Below, piece after piece: positions 49,095 through 58,726 of a DNA stretch of 64,000 nucleotides (within the stretch, counting starts at the first letter, position 1; each line of letters starts with the position of its first letter). The notes beneath the pieces are model-generated. The model had not been told where the DNA came from and did no database searches. It saw only the letters and a program-made list of their open reading frames with translations. This stretch comes from Pseudomonas entomophila. Its GTDB lineage: Bacteria; Pseudomonadota; Gammaproteobacteria; Pseudomonadales; Pseudomonadaceae. The stretch is taken from NCBI RefSeq assembly GCF_018417595.1, contig NZ_CP070982.1, forward strand, positions 1,265,501 to 1,329,500, given 5' to 3'. The position numbers and the translations under genes were made by a program.

Positions 49095-49814
49095 ATGCGT
49101 GTTTTGTCGAAGGCGGCACTGCCGCTGGTGGTGGCCACGAGCCTGCTGGCAGGCTGCGCTACCCACAGCGATGGCAGCGCGCCCCTCAATCAAAGGACCT
49201 GGCCTCTCTGCAGCCTGCTGGGTGGGCTGGTCGGCGGAGGCCTGGGGGCCATCGAGAGCTCCAGTTGGGCGGCCGGTGCCGGCGCTGCGGGAGCGATCGC
49301 CGGTGGCTTGATCTGCTATGCCCAGGACGGTGACGAGGACGGCGATGGCGTCTTCGACCGCCGCGACCGTTGCCCGGACACGCCGGCCGGCACCCGGGTC
49401 GATCACATGGGCTGCCCGCTGCCGCAGTATCCACCGTCGCAGCCACAACCCGAACCAGCCGCGACATCCGAAGTGATCACCCTCGATGATCAGGGCCAGG
49501 TGCTGTTCGCCTTCAACTCCGACAGGCTTGAGGCCGGTGCCCAGGAACGCTTGCGCAGCTTGCTTCCCAAACTCAACGACCCTTCGGTGCTCAGCATCAA
49601 GGTCATTGGCCACACCGACAGCGTCGGCTCCGACAGCTACAACCAAGGGTTGTCCGAGCGCCGTGCCAGCAGCGTCGCCGAGTACCTGATCAGCCAAGGG
49701 CTGGCGCCGGAGAAGGTGACCAGCCAGGGCCGTGGAGAGAGCGAACCGGTGGCCGACAATGACACCGAGGAAGGCCGGGCGCACAACCGACGGGTGGAAC
49801 TGCACCTCAACTGA
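49095..49814 (+). CDS. OmpA-family lipoprotein with thrombospondin type 3 repeat, copy 2
   Basis: A 239-residue paralogue of the preceding gene, 89 bp downstream and in the same order: lipobox LLAGC, Gly-rich hydrophobic segment, DGDEDGDGVFDRRDRCP, Pro/Gln linker, and OmpA domain with FAFNSDRL and GHTDSVGSDSYNQGLSERRA. The GHTDSVGSD and LSERRA portions are almost identical between the two copies, which shows tandem duplication. The role is probably wall anchoring; why two copies are kept is not clear. Confidence 0.9.
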   Translation: MRVLSKAALPLVVATSLLAGCATHSDGSAPLNQRTWPLCSLLGGLVGGGLGAIESSSWAAGAGAAGAIAGGLICYAQDGDEDGDGVFDRRDRCPDTPAGTRVDHMGCPLPQYPPSQPQPEPAATSEVITLDDQGQVLFAFNSDRLEAGAQERLRSLLPKLNDPSVLSIKVIGHTDSVGSDSYNQGLSERRASSVAEYLISQGLAPEKVTSQGRGESEPVADNDTEEGRAHNRRVELHLN

Positions 49815-49914
49815 CCCCCTCTGGCGCGTTGCCTGGCGTTAGGGGTACTGTTGCCGTCGCGGCCCGCTCGACCGGGCCGCTTCGACATAACAACAAATCG
49901 ATCGGGGGCGGGGT

Positions 49915-50190
49915 ATGAAGTTCATCCTGGGCCTGGGCAAGGCCCTGACGGTGGTGTTCTGGTGGGTGGTGCTGGTCAATCTGTTCATGCCGCAGCCGTT
50001 GCCGCTCAATCTTCTCATCAATGCAGCGGGCATCATCCTGCTGACGCTGCACGTGCTCGAGATCCTCTTCTTCAATGGCAGCTTGCGCGGGCGCAGCCAT
50101 CGTTGGTTCGACCGGCTGCAGATCCTGCTGACCGGTATTTTCCATGTCATGTCCATTCCCAGGCCGCAGGAGGCGCCGAGCCATGCGTAA
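49915..50190 (+). CDS. DUF1145 family membrane protein
   Basis: A 91-residue protein with two hydrophobic helices (about 8-26 and 34-53) and a conserved LHVLEILFFNG after the second. It matches the small DUF1145 family of gammaproteobacteria. Function unknown. Its last 8 bp overlap the start of the collagen-like gene, so the two are coupled. Confidence 0.85.
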   Translation: MKFILGLGKALTVVFWWVVLVNLFMPQPLPLNLLINAAGIILLTLHVLEILFFNGSLRGRSHRWFDRLQILLTGIFHVMSIPRPQEAPSHA

Positions 50191-50941
50191 ACTGATGTTG
50201 CTGGCCGCGTTGGCGGCCCCCATGGCGCAGGCCGAAAGCCTCGAAGTTGCCGCTCATTCCATGTTGCGCCTGCCGAATAAGGCGGCCAGCGTGCATCTGC
50301 AGCATTTGCGGGTAGCGGATTCAGGAACCTTGCTGCTGCCGGCCAGCTTGAGCGAGCTGAAGATCGACCGGCTCGAATTGGGCCGTGATGCGCGTATCGC
50401 CGTTGCGCCTGCCGAGGGCGGGCTGAGCATCGATGTGGTCCATGCCTCCCTGGGCGAGGGGAGCGAGATCAGTGCTCCAGGTGCGCCTGGCACCTACGAG
50501 CGCAGTGCTCGCCCTGGCCGTAACCTGGAGTTGCGATTGGCGGAATTGGAGGCTGATCGTTTGGCCATCGATGCCCGCGGAGGCGCGGGGGCACCGGGCT
50601 ACGTCGGGCTCGATGGCGCCAATGGCAAGTCAGGTGGGTGCACCTGGGGGCAGGCCAGCCGCGGCTCCAATGGCGATGATGGTGGCAATGGGCAGGATGG
50701 GGCATCGGGTGGGCGGGTCCGTCTCGCGGTACCTGACAGCTTCCCGCGTGAGCGGATCGTGGTTCGGCTGGATGGTGGCGCGCCGGGCAAGCCAGGGGCC
50801 GCAGGCCGGCCCGGGGTGGGTGGAGCCAGCAAGGGCTGCCTGGTCTATAGCACCGATGCCGGGGCCAATGGGCGACCTGGGCGGGAGGGGCAGCCTGGGC
50901 TGGCGGGGGCTTCCGGGGAACTGATCATCCAGCGGTTGTGA
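50183..50941 (+). CDS. Exported glycine-rich collagen-like protein
   Basis: A 252-residue protein. The ATG at 50183 has AGGAGG upstream and begins a signal peptide (MRKLMLLAALAAPMAQA). Residues about 20-125 are beta-rich with no known domain. The second half has Gly-X-Y-like runs (GAPGYVGLDGANGKSGG, GAPGKPGAAGRPGVGG, GRPGREGQPGLAG) with two Cys. It resembles short bacterial collagen-like proteins, but the repeats are too interrupted for one long triple helix. Location is periplasmic or surface by inference. Confidence 0.8.
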   Translation: MRKLMLLAALAAPMAQAESLEVAAHSMLRLPNKAASVHLQHLRVADSGTLLLPASLSELKIDRLELGRDARIAVAPAEGGLSIDVVHASLGEGSEISAPGAPGTYERSARPGRNLELRLAELEADRLAIDARGGAGAPGYVGLDGANGKSGGCTWGQASRGSNGDDGGNGQDGASGGRVRLAVPDSFPRERIVVRLDGGAPGKPGAAGRPGVGGASKGCLVYSTDAGANGRPGREGQPGLAGASGELIIQRL

Positions 50942-51116
50942 GCGGGGGGGAGGTAGGCGGGCAGCGCTCGATCTCATCGGCGCTGCAACGCTTCCGCTTG
51001 AAAGGCGAAGCCGTCACCCCCCAATGGTCTAGTCTGAAAATGACCGGCACCGGCCCAATCCCCACCAAGAGCGCCCGGACCGGACAACCATTCGGAGTCC
51101 CCTGGGAGGTGCTCTC

Positions 51117-52223
51117 ATGAGCCTGCTGCTTGAGCCTTACACCCTTCGTAAGCTGACCCTGCCCAACCGCATCGCCGTTTCCCCCATGTGCCAGTACTCA
51201 GCCGTCGACGGCCTGGCCAACGACTGGCACCTGGTGCACCTGGGCAGCCGCGCCGTCGGTGGCGCGGGCCTGGTGATCAGCGAAGCCGTCGCCGTCACCG
51301 CCGATGGCCGTATCACCGCCGAGGACCTCGGCCTATGGCATGACGACCAAATACCACCGCTGCAGCGCATCACCCGCTTCATCGCCGCCCAAGGGGCCGT
51401 ACCCGGCATCCAGCTTGCCCACGCTGGCCGCAAGGCCAGTACCTACAGGCCTTGGCTGGGCAAGCCAGGCAGCGTCAAACCGGAGGAAGGGGGATGGCAG
51501 CCGGTAGGCCCTTCGAAGATCGCCTTCGACCCAAAACACACCCCACCCCGCGAACTGACCACCGATGAGATCAAGGGCATCATCGTCGCATTCGTGGCGG
51601 CAACCGAGCGCGCATTGACGGCCGGCTTCAAGGTCGTCGAGATCCACGCCGCCCATGGCTACCTGCTGCACCAGTTCCTGTCACCATTGAGCAACCAGCG
51701 CCGCGACGATTACGGAAGTTGCTTCGAGAATCGCATTCGCCTGACCCTGCAAGTGACCGAGGCCGTGCGCAAAGTCTGGCCAGACGACCTGCCGCTGTTC
51801 GTCAGAGTGTCGGCCACCGATTGGGTCGAGGACGGCTGGAACCCGGATGAAACCGTGGAACTGGCCCGCCGCCTGCGAGCCCTGGGCGTCGACCTGATCG
51901 ACGTGTCTTCGGGCGGTACCTCGGTCAATGCCGAGATCCCGACGGGCCCCGGCTACCAGACTCGCTTCGCCGAGCGTGTGCGCAAGGAGTCGGAGATCGC
52001 CACCGGCACCGTCGGCATGATCACCGAACCGGCCCAGGCCGAACACATCCTGCGCACCGGCCAGGCCGATGTGATCTTCCTTGCCCGGGAACTGCTGCGC
52101 GACCCGTACTGGCCATTGCATGCCGACGATGACCTGGGCGGCAACAAGGCCACCTGGCCGGCCCAGTACCAGCGGGCGACCAGCCGGGCGAACCCGATCC
52201 ACGAGTCGGACCTGCGCGACTGA
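51117..52223 (+). CDS. Old Yellow Enzyme-family NADH:flavin oxidoreductase (YqjM/XenA-like)
   Basis: A 368-residue TIM-barrel FMN enzyme of the YqjM class. It has SPMCQYS with the flavin-tuning Cys near residue 25, LAHAGRKAS, EIHAAHGYLLHQFLSP with His for substrate binding, and NQRRDDYGSCFENR. These enzymes reduce activated C=C bonds, and some reduce nitro compounds or xenobiotics. It differs in many places from the XenA I remember, so the symbol is not assigned. SD GGGAGGT. Monocistronic. Confidence 0.92.
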   Translation: MSLLLEPYTLRKLTLPNRIAVSPMCQYSAVDGLANDWHLVHLGSRAVGGAGLVISEAVAVTADGRITAEDLGLWHDDQIPPLQRITRFIAAQGAVPGIQLAHAGRKASTYRPWLGKPGSVKPEEGGWQPVGPSKIAFDPKHTPPRELTTDEIKGIIVAFVAATERALTAGFKVVEIHAAHGYLLHQFLSPLSNQRRDDYGSCFENRIRLTLQVTEAVRKVWPDDLPLFVRVSATDWVEDGWNPDETVELARRLRALGVDLIDVSSGGTSVNAEIPTGPGYQTRFAERVRKESEIATGTVGMITEPAQAEHILRTGQADVIFLARELLRDPYWPLHADDDLGGNKATWPAQYQRATSRANPIHESDLRD

Positions 52224-52224
52224 T

Positions 52225-52557
52225 TCAGCCGCAGGCTGCCTGGCTGAGGATATCGCTCACCCACTGGTTGATGCTCTTCTGCGCCAGTTCGGCCTTGGCG
52301 GCCACGCTGGCGTGGAGGGCTGGTTCCAGGCGCAGGCTGAGCTTTCCGGAATAGGCTTTCTGCGGTTCACGGCCCAGGCGCTCGCAGGTTTCGAGGTAGT
52401 CGTCGACAGCCTCCTCGAAAGCTTGACGCAGCTCGGCGATCGACTCGCCGTGGAAGCCGATCACATCACGGATGCCGGCGATGTGGCCGATCAGCAACTG
52501 GTCTTCGTCGCTGTATTCGATGCGGGCTGAATAGCCGCGGTAGTTCATGACGTTCAT
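52225..52557 (-). CDS. hicB: HicB-type antitoxin
   Basis: A 110-residue antitoxin. The N-terminal HicB partial-RNase-H domain (residues 5-55) includes DQLLIGHIAGIRDVIGFHGES and EAVDDYLE. The C-terminal ribbon-helix-helix-like DNA-binding part (about 70-105) reads SGKLSLRLEPALHASVAAKAE. It overlaps hicA by 4 bp. It would neutralise HicA and, with it, bind the operator upstream. Confidence 0.92.
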   Translation of the reverse strand: MNVMNYRGYSARIEYSDEDQLLIGHIAGIRDVIGFHGESIAELRQAFEEAVDDYLETCERLGREPQKAYSGKLSLRLEPALHASVAAKAELAQKSINQWVSDILSQAACG

Positions 52558-52808
52558 GGTGTGACTCCTGCCTGCTCCAGGAACTGACGGGCGTCCCGTA
52601 CCTGGTAGGGGTTGGCGTGCCGATCGGGATGAGGGCGGTTGAATGTCGCGACCTCGCCGTTGAGCTCGAAACGCACGCGGGACCCTCTGCCTTCGACGAC
52701 CTTGGCGCCAAGCGACACCAATAACGACTCCAGGCGCTGCCAGTCCAGTGTTCGGGGAACAGGTTTCTTGAATACGAGTTCGAGTAATGCACGCTGGTGA
52801 TTATTCAT
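52554..52808 (-). CDS. hicA: HicA-type toxin
   Basis: An 84-residue toxin of the dsRBD-like HicA family (LDWQRLESLLVSLGAKVVEGRGSRVRFEL, NRPHPDRHANPYQVRDARQFLEQAG). HicA cleaves mRNAs with a His-dependent site. The usual GSHH-type His is Arg here (GSRVRF), while His in RPHP remains, as in a known Pseudomonas subgroup. Toxin gene comes first, then hicB. No ribosome site is visible because the operator occupies that region. Confidence 0.88.
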   Translation of the reverse strand: MNNHQRALLELVFKKPVPRTLDWQRLESLLVSLGAKVVEGRGSRVRFELNGEVATFNRPHPDRHANPYQVRDARQFLEQAGVTP

Positions 52809-52828
52809 GGTATCAGTCTGTGATACCA
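52808..52828 (-). promoter_or_regulatory. hicAB operator palindrome
   Basis: Inverted repeat TGGTATCA-N5-TGATACCA (52808-52815 and 52821-52828). Its edge is the hicA start codon. Autorepression by HicAB is the family rule. Binding here would block initiation directly. Confidence 0.7.
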
Positions 52829-52953
52829 GTGGTGCGCGGTTCAATGGATGGACGGTAGGCAGCAGCAACCGTAAAGACAGGGAAGATTCTGCTGAAGGGG
52901 CAGTAAAAAGGCCGGCGGGTAATGAATCCCCACCGGCCTCCATCACCGTGGGC

Positions 52954-54378
52954 TCAATGCTTGAACATTACATGGCGCACACAGGTGTAGTCCTCCAGCC
53001 CATACATCGACATATCTTTCCCGTAGCCGGAATGCTTCTGCCCGCCATGGGGCATTTCGCTGACCAGCATGAAGTGGGTGTTGACCCAGGTGCAGCCATA
53101 TTGCAGGCGCGCTGCCAGGCGATGGGCGCGACCGGTATCGCGGGTCCATACCGACGAGGCCAGGCCATACTCGGAATCGTTGGCCCACGCCAGCGCCTGG
53201 GCCTCATCGCTGAAGCGAGTGACGGAAACCACCGGGCCGAACACTTCGTGACGGACGATCTCGTCGTCCTGCAGGGCATCGGCGAGTACGGTCGGCTCGA
53301 AGAAGAAACCGTCACCCGCGATGGCCTTGCCACCGGTGACCAGGCGAATGTGCGGCTGGGCGATGGCGCGCTGTACCAGGCCCGCCACCTTGTCGCGGTG
53401 CTGGGCGCTGATCAGGGGCCCGAGTTCGGTGTCGGCTGCGTTCTGCAGGCCAGGCTTGAGGCTGGCCACCGCTTCGCCCAGGCGTTCGACGAAGCGCTCA
53501 TAGATGCCGCCCTGCACATACAAGCGGCAGGCCGCGGTGCAGTCCTGGCCGGCATTGTAGAAGCCGAAGGTGCGGATACCCTCGATGGCGGCGTCAATAT
53601 CGGCGTCGTCGAACACCAGGACCGGGGCCTTGCCGCCCAGTTCCATGTGCATGCGTTTCACGCTGTCGGCGGTGGCGCCGATGATGTGCGCGCCGGTGGG
53701 GATGGAGCCAGTCAGCGAGACCATGCGCACCTTGGGATGGGTGACCAGCGGATTGCCAACGGTCTGGCCGCGGCCGAAGAGAATGTTCAGGACGCCGGCC
53801 GGCAGCAGGCCCAGGACGAGTTCACCCAGGCGCAGGGCGGTCAGTGGGGTCATCTCCGAAGGCTTGATCACCACGGTATTGCCGGCGGCCAGGGCCGGGG
53901 CGATTTTCCATGCCAGCATCATCAACGGGTAGTTCCAGGGCGCGATGGACGCCACCACGCCCAATGGGTCGCGACGGACCATGGAGGTGTGGCCAGGCAG
54001 GTACTCGCCGGCCGCCGAACCACCCAGGCAGCGCGCGGCGCCGGCGAAATAGCGGAACACGTCGGCAATGGCCGGGATCTCGTCGTTGAGCGCGGCGGCA
54101 TAAGGTTTGCCGCAGTTGTCCGATTCCAGCTTGGCCAGCTCCTCGCCATGGCTTTCGATCACCTCGGCGATGGCCAGCAACACGGCGGCACGCGCCTTCG
54201 GCGTGGTCTGCGACCAGCTTTCAAACGCCTGGTCGGCGGCGCGCACGGCGGTGTCCACTTGCGCTTCGGTGGCCTCGTTGATCTGTGCCAGGGCGCTGCC
54301 CTTGGCCGGGTCGAGCACGGTCCAGGCCGGTCCTTCGCCATCCACCAGGCGGCCATTGATCAGCATTTGGGTTTGCAT
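52954..54378 (-). CDS. patD: Gamma-aminobutyraldehyde dehydrogenase (PatD/YdcW-like)
   Basis: A 474-residue NAD-dependent aldehyde dehydrogenase. It has the catalytic Glu in MELGGKAP, Cys in [14 protein letters not shown]-binding [10 protein letters not shown] and [13 protein letters not shown]. It oxidises 4-aminobutanal from putrescine to GABA. The assignment leans on the upstream ydcSTUV-like ABC genes, the same order as in E. coli ydcSTUVW. Start at 54378 with GGAGGAG; a longer open frame belongs to another reading frame of the permease. Confidence 0.87.
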   Translation of the reverse strand: MQTQMLINGRLVDGEGPAWTVLDPAKGSALAQINEATEAQVDTAVRAADQAFESWSQTTPKARAAVLLAIAEVIESHGEELAKLESDNCGKPYAAALNDEIPAIADVFRYFAGAARCLGGSAAGEYLPGHTSMVRRDPLGVVASIAPWNYPLMMLAWKIAPALAAGNTVVIKPSEMTPLTALRLGELVLGLLPAGVLNILFGRGQTVGNPLVTHPKVRMVSLTGSIPTGAHIIGATADSVKRMHMELGGKAPVLVFDDADIDAAIEGIRTFGFYNAGQDCTAACRLYVQGGIYERFVERLGEAVASLKPGLQNAADTELGPLISAQHRDKVAGLVQRAIAQPHIRLVTGGKAIAGDGFFFEPTVLADALQDDEIVRHEVFGPVVSVTRFSDEAQALAWANDSEYGLASSVWTRDTGRAHRLAARLQYGCTWVNTHFMLVSEMPHGGQKHSGYGKDMSMYGLEDYTCVRHVMFKH

Positions 54379-54395
54379 CGGGGACTCCTCCAGGG

Positions 54396-55202
54396 TCATT
54401 TGCCACTGCCCGCGACGCTTTCGCCGCCGCGGGTCAGGTAATAGGCGCCGAGAATCGGCAGCATGGTCACCAGCATCACCAGCATGGCGACCACGTTGGT
54501 CACCGGCACGTCGCGCGGGCGGCTGAGCTGGTTGAGCAGCCAGATGGGCAAGGTGCGCTCGTGGCCGGCGGTGAAGGTGGTGACGATGATCTCGTCGAAC
54601 GACAGGGCGAAGGCCAGCATGCCGCCGGCCAGCAGCGCCGAGCCGAGGTTGGGCAGGATGATGTAGCGGAAGGTCTGCCAGCCGTCGGCGCCCAGGTCCA
54701 TCGACGCCTCGATCAGGCTCTGCGAGGTGCGCCGCAGGCGGGCGATGACGTTGTTGTAGACGATCACCACGCAGAACGTCGCATGCCCGACCACGATGGT
54801 GAACAGGCCAGGCTCGATGCCCAGGCGCTTGAAGGCCGACAGCAGGGCGATGCCGGTGATGATGCCGGGCAGGGCGATGGGCAGGATCAACATCAGCGAG
54901 ATACTTTCCTTGCCGAAAAAGCTGCGTCGGTACAGCGCCGCAGAGGCCAGGGTGCCCAGCACCAGGGCGATCAGCGTGGCCAGGCAGGCTACCTGCAGCG
55001 ACAACTTGATTGCCTCCAGCACGTCGGGGCGGGCGAAGGCCACGCCGAACCACTTCAGGGTGAAGCCCTGGGGCGGGAAGCTGAAGGCTGCATCCTCGGT
55101 GTTGAAGGCATAGAGCAGGATGATCAGGATCGGGAAGTGCAGGAACAGCAACCCGCCCCACGCCGCCAGGCGCAGGCCTGTCGAGGCTTTCTCAGAGTGC
55201 AT
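54396..55202 (-). CDS. ydcV: ABC transporter permease (YdcV-like)
   Basis: A 268-residue PotC/YdcV-type permease with six TM helices and an EAA loop ([26 protein letters not shown]). The first gene of the pair, ydcU, overlaps it by 11 bp, and patD starts 17 bp downstream. It probably imports a polyamine or related cation. Confidence 0.9.
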   Translation of the reverse strand: MHSEKASTGLRLAAWGGLLFLHFPILIILLYAFNTEDAAFSFPPQGFTLKWFGVAFARPDVLEAIKLSLQVACLATLIALVLGTLASAALYRRSFFGKESISLMLILPIALPGIITGIALLSAFKRLGIEPGLFTIVVGHATFCVVIVYNNVIARLRRTSQSLIEASMDLGADGWQTFRYIILPNLGSALLAGGMLAFALSFDEIIVTTFTAGHERTLPIWLLNQLSRPRDVPVTNVVAMLVMLVTMLPILGAYYLTRGGESVAGSGK

Positions 55203-56130
55203 CGAAGGCCCCCAGGCGTTTGACGATGGACAGGTACACGGCTATCAGCACGATCGGCACCAGGGTGAAGGCCGCGGCCATGGGCATGTTGCCGATCGCG
55301 CCTTGCTGGGCGTAGACCATGCTGCCGATGAAGTAACCGGGCGGGCCGATCAGCTGCGGCACGATGAAGTCGCCCAGGGTCAGGGAAAAGGTGAAGATCG
55401 ACCCGGCGGCGATCCCCGGTACAGATAACGGCAGGATCACCTGCAGGAAGGTCTGGCTTGGCCTGGCGCCGAGGTCGGCCGAGGCTTGCAGCAGCGAGGG
55501 CGGCAGGCGCTCCAGTGCCGCCTGGATCGGCAGGATCATGAATGGCAGCCAGATGTATACGAACACCAGGAAGCGCCCCAGGTGCGAGGTCGACAGGGTA
55601 CTGCCACCCAGGCCGGGAACCGCGAGCACCAGTTGCAGCAGCGCCTCCAGGTGCAGGTGCTGGATGAACCATTGGGCCACGCCGCCTTTGGCCAACAGCA
55701 GCGTCCAGGCGTAGGTCTTGACGATGTAGCTGGCCCACATCGGCATCATCACCGCGATATAGAAGAACGCCTTGGTGCGGCCGGTGGTGTAGCGCGCCAT
55801 GTAGTAGGCGATGGGGAAGGCCAGCACGGCACTGGCAAGTGACACCGCCACGGCCATGGCCAGGGTGCGCAGGATGATGTCGAAGTTCGCCGGGTTGAAC
55901 AGCGCGACGAAGTTGGCCAGGGTCAGGTCCGGCGTCACCGCCATGGTGAAGTCGTCGAAGGTGTAGAAGCCCTGCCACAACAGGTTCAGCAGCGAACCGA
56001 GGTAGATCGCGCCGAACCACAGCAAGGGTGGGACCAGCAGCATCAGCAGGTACAGGTTGGGGCGTCGGTAGAGCATGTTGCTCAGGCGCCGCAGGGGCGA
56101 GCTTGCCGGGTACGCCGAGGCAAGGTTCAT
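55192..56130 (-). CDS. ydcU: ABC transporter permease (YdcU-like)
   Basis: A 312-residue PotB/YdcU-type permease with about six TM helices and an EAA loop ([25 protein letters not shown]). It overlaps ydcT by 4 bp and ydcV by 11 bp. It forms the membrane channel with YdcV. Confidence 0.9.
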   Translation of the reverse strand: MNLASAYPASSPLRRLSNMLYRRPNLYLLMLLVPPLLWFGAIYLGSLLNLLWQGFYTFDDFTMAVTPDLTLANFVALFNPANFDIILRTLAMAVAVSLASAVLAFPIAYYMARYTTGRTKAFFYIAVMMPMWASYIVKTYAWTLLLAKGGVAQWFIQHLHLEALLQLVLAVPGLGGSTLSTSHLGRFLVFVYIWLPFMILPIQAALERLPPSLLQASADLGARPSQTFLQVILPLSVPGIAAGSIFTFSLTLGDFIVPQLIGPPGYFIGSMVYAQQGAIGNMPMAAAFTLVPIVLIAVYLSIVKRLGAFDAL

Positions 56131-57152
56131 AGGACGGTTTCCTGCAATGCCGTCATTGCCTCTCGTGGCCAGCGGGCATGTACGCGCTGGCCGGTTTGCC
56201 AGGTCGGCGCATCGGCCTGCCAGCGGTCATTGGCCTGGCTCACGGCCAGTACCTGGCCGTTGTCCAGTTTCACCTCGAAGCGAGTGGTGCTGCCCTGGTA
56301 CTGGATGTCGTGGAGTTCGCCGCTGACCTGCACTTGGTGGCCGCTGGCCTGGCCGTCCAGGCGGATGTGTTCGGGGCGGATGGAGAACGGCAGGGGGCTG
56401 CCGCTGAGCTGTTGGGCCAGCTCGCCGCGCAGCACATTGGAGGTGCCGACGAACTCGGCGACGAACGTGGTCGCCGGCTTCATGTAGAGGTTGCGTGGCG
56501 AGTCGACCTGTTCGATACGCCCACGGTTGAACACCGCTACCCGGTCGGACATCGACAGCGCTTCAGTCTGGTCGTGGGTGACGAAGATGAAGGTAATGCC
56601 CAGTTGTCGCTGCAGCTTCTTCAACTCGCCCTGCATCTGCTCGCGCAGCTTGAGGTCGAGGGCACCGAGCGGCTCGTCGAGGAGCAACACCCGCGGGCGG
56701 TTAACCAGCGCCCGAGCCAGGGCTACACGCTGACGCTGGCCGCCGGAAAGCTGCGCCGGTTTGCGTGCGCCGTAGCCCGCCAAGGCCACCATGGCCAGGG
56801 CTTCTTCTGCGCGGGCGTGGCGCTCGGGCTTGGCGACGCCCTTGACCTTCAGGCCGTAGGCAACGTTGTCACGCACGTTCATGTGGGGGAACAGCGCGTA
56901 GTCCTGGAATACCGTGTTGACGTCACGCTGGTAGGGTGGCAGGCCCGCGGCCTCGACCCCGTGGATGCGGATCGAGCCGCTGCTGGGCTGTTCGAAACCG
57001 GCGATCAGGCGCAGGCAGGTGGTCTTGCCCGAGCCGGACGGACCGAGCATGGAGAAGAACTCGCCATCCTGGATATCGATGCTGACCTGGTCGACCGCCT
57101 TGACCTCGCCGAAGGTGCGGGAAACCTGGGTGAACTGGACTGCTGGGGGCAT
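56127..57152 (-). CDS. ydcT: ABC transporter ATPase (YdcT/PotA-like)
   Basis: A 341-residue ATPase with Walker A GPSGSGKTT, signature LSGGQRQR, Walker B VLLLDEPLGALD, H-loop VTHDQTEALS, and a C-terminal TOBE domain (GTSNVLRGEL onwards). PotA-like spermidine/putrescine import ATPase. It is separated from ydcS by 174 bp with a REP pair. Confidence 0.92.
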   Translation of the reverse strand: MPPAVQFTQVSRTFGEVKAVDQVSIDIQDGEFFSMLGPSGSGKTTCLRLIAGFEQPSSGSIRIHGVEAAGLPPYQRDVNTVFQDYALFPHMNVRDNVAYGLKVKGVAKPERHARAEEALAMVALAGYGARKPAQLSGGQRQRVALARALVNRPRVLLLDEPLGALDLKLREQMQGELKKLQRQLGITFIFVTHDQTEALSMSDRVAVFNRGRIEQVDSPRNLYMKPATTFVAEFVGTSNVLRGELAQQLSGSPLPFSIRPEHIRLDGQASGHQVQVSGELHDIQYQGSTTRFEVKLDNGQVLAVSQANDRWQADAPTWQTGQRVHARWPREAMTALQETVL

Positions 57153-57200
57153 GGTGCTATCCGATATTGATGCTGGTTCATTCGGGCCATATCGTCTGTC

Positions 57201-57277
57201 GGAGCGGCTTCAGCCGCGATGCGGGCTTCGCGGTGCCTGGCACCCGCTGCGCGGGTGATCGCGGCTGAAGCCGCTCC
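57201..57277. repeat. REP inverted pair between ydcT and ydcS
   Basis: Facing 20-bp copies (GGAGCGGCTTCAGCCGCGAT at 57201-57220, inverted at 57258-57277) with a 37-bp spacer. Inside an operon, REPs of this kind often raise the level of the upstream binding protein. That role is inferred. Confidence 0.85.
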
Positions 57278-57326
57278 TACAGAGGTCATATCAGATCAAT
57301 GGGTTGAATCTTGTTCCGGGGCGCTC

Positions 57327-58466
57327 CTATCGCCCGCCCATGATCGCGATATAGTCCTGGGTCCAGCGGCTATAGGGTACGAACTTGCCCCCTTCGGCCT
57401 GCGGGGTCTTCCAGAAGGCGATCTTGTCGAAGTTGTCGAAACCGTTGGTCTTGCAGCCCTCGGCCCCCAGCAGCTCGCTGCCGGTACAGGCCGCTGGCAC
57501 TGCGGGCAACGAACCGAACCAGGCCGCCACATCGCCCTGCACCTTCGGTTGCAGCGACCAGTCCATCCACTTGTAGGCGCAGTTGGGGTGCTTGGCCTCG
57601 CTGTGCAGCATGGTGGTGTCGGCCCAACCTGTGGCGCCTTCCTTCGGTACCACCGAGGCCACTGGCTGCTTGTCGGCCTGCAGCCCGTTGACCATGTAGC
57701 CCCATGAGCTGGTGGCGACTACACCCTCGTTCTTCACATCGCTCATCTGCACCGTCGCGTCATGCCAGTAGCGGTGGATCAACGGCTGTTGCTGGCGCAG
57801 CAGGTCGAGCACGGCCTTGTACTGGGTTTCGGTCAGTTCGTAAGGGTTCTGGATACCCAGTTCGGGTTTGGCAGACTTGAGGTAGAGCGCCGCGTCGGCG
57901 ATGTAGATCGGCCCGTCGTAGGCCTGCACGCGGCCTTTGTTGGGTTTGCCGTCGGGCAGGTCCTGGGGCTCGAACACCACGCTCCAACTGGTCGGCGGTT
58001 GCTTGAATACGTTGGTGTTGTAGAGGAGCACGTTCGGGCCCCACTGGTAGGGGGTGCCGTATACCTGGTTATTGACCACGTACCAGGCACCGTTGTGCAG
58101 GCGTGGGTCGAGGTTCTTCCAGTTGGGGATCAGCGCGGTATTGATCGGTTGCACGCGCTTGCCAGCGATCAGCCGTAGCGAGGCGTCGCCCGAGGCGGTG
58201 ACCAGGTCGTAGCCGCCCTTGGTCATCAGGCTGACCATCTCGTCGGAGGTGGCGGCGGTCTTCACGCTGACCTTGCAGCCGGTTTCCTTCTCGAAGCCGG
58301 TGACCCAGTCGTAGGCCTTGTCGCTTTCACCCCGTTCGATGTAGCCGGGCCAGGCGATGATATCCAGCTGCCCTTCGCCGGCGCCGAGCGTGCCTGGCAA
58401 CTGGGCGGCCTGCAGGCCGGCACTGGCTACTAGCGCGCCGAACAATACAGTCTTGTTCACTGACAT
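57327..58466 (-). CDS. ydcS: Periplasmic substrate-binding protein (YdcS/PotD-like)
   Basis: A 379-residue binding protein. The start at 58466 has GAGGGACC and gives a signal peptide (MSVNKTVLFGALVASAGLQAAQL). Family features include LDIIAWPGYIERGESDKAYDWV and SDEMVSLMTKGGYDLVTASGD. Such proteins bind polyamines or GABA-like compounds; E. coli YdcS also has a polyhydroxybutyrate-related activity. It is the first gene of the leftward operon to patD. Confidence 0.9.
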   Translation of the reverse strand: MSVNKTVLFGALVASAGLQAAQLPGTLGAGEGQLDIIAWPGYIERGESDKAYDWVTGFEKETGCKVSVKTAATSDEMVSLMTKGGYDLVTASGDASLRLIAGKRVQPINTALIPNWKNLDPRLHNGAWYVVNNQVYGTPYQWGPNVLLYNTNVFKQPPTSWSVVFEPQDLPDGKPNKGRVQAYDGPIYIADAALYLKSAKPELGIQNPYELTETQYKAVLDLLRQQQPLIHRYWHDATVQMSDVKNEGVVATSSWGYMVNGLQADKQPVASVVPKEGATGWADTTMLHSEAKHPNCAYKWMDWSLQPKVQGDVAAWFGSLPAVPAACTGSELLGAEGCKTNGFDNFDKIAFWKTPQAEGGKFVPYSRWTQDYIAIMGGR

Positions 58467-58726
58467 GGTGGTCCCTCTTGCTGAGTCGCATGGACGGGGG
58501 AGAGGTCGAGGCTGGGCATTGGCCAGGCATCGAAACAGGCGAAGAAAAGCCGGGGCAGACGCGGGTCGTTCATAGGCGGCCTTCTTGTTGGTCTTGATCG
58601 CCAGATCGAGTCTAGTTCGTTTTTTGTCTACTTCCCGCGCAACATTCGGAAGCATTTGCACGGGTGGCGAGACGGCTGCCCGGGCCTACTCTGGGTGCCT
58701 CTTTTCCTACAGCGGAGACATGCCAG

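Noticed and set aside
52866..52953. Possible extension of hicA upstream to 52946
   Set aside because: The extra 46 residues cross the operator palindrome and have no HicA likeness. The MNNHQ start fits the family.
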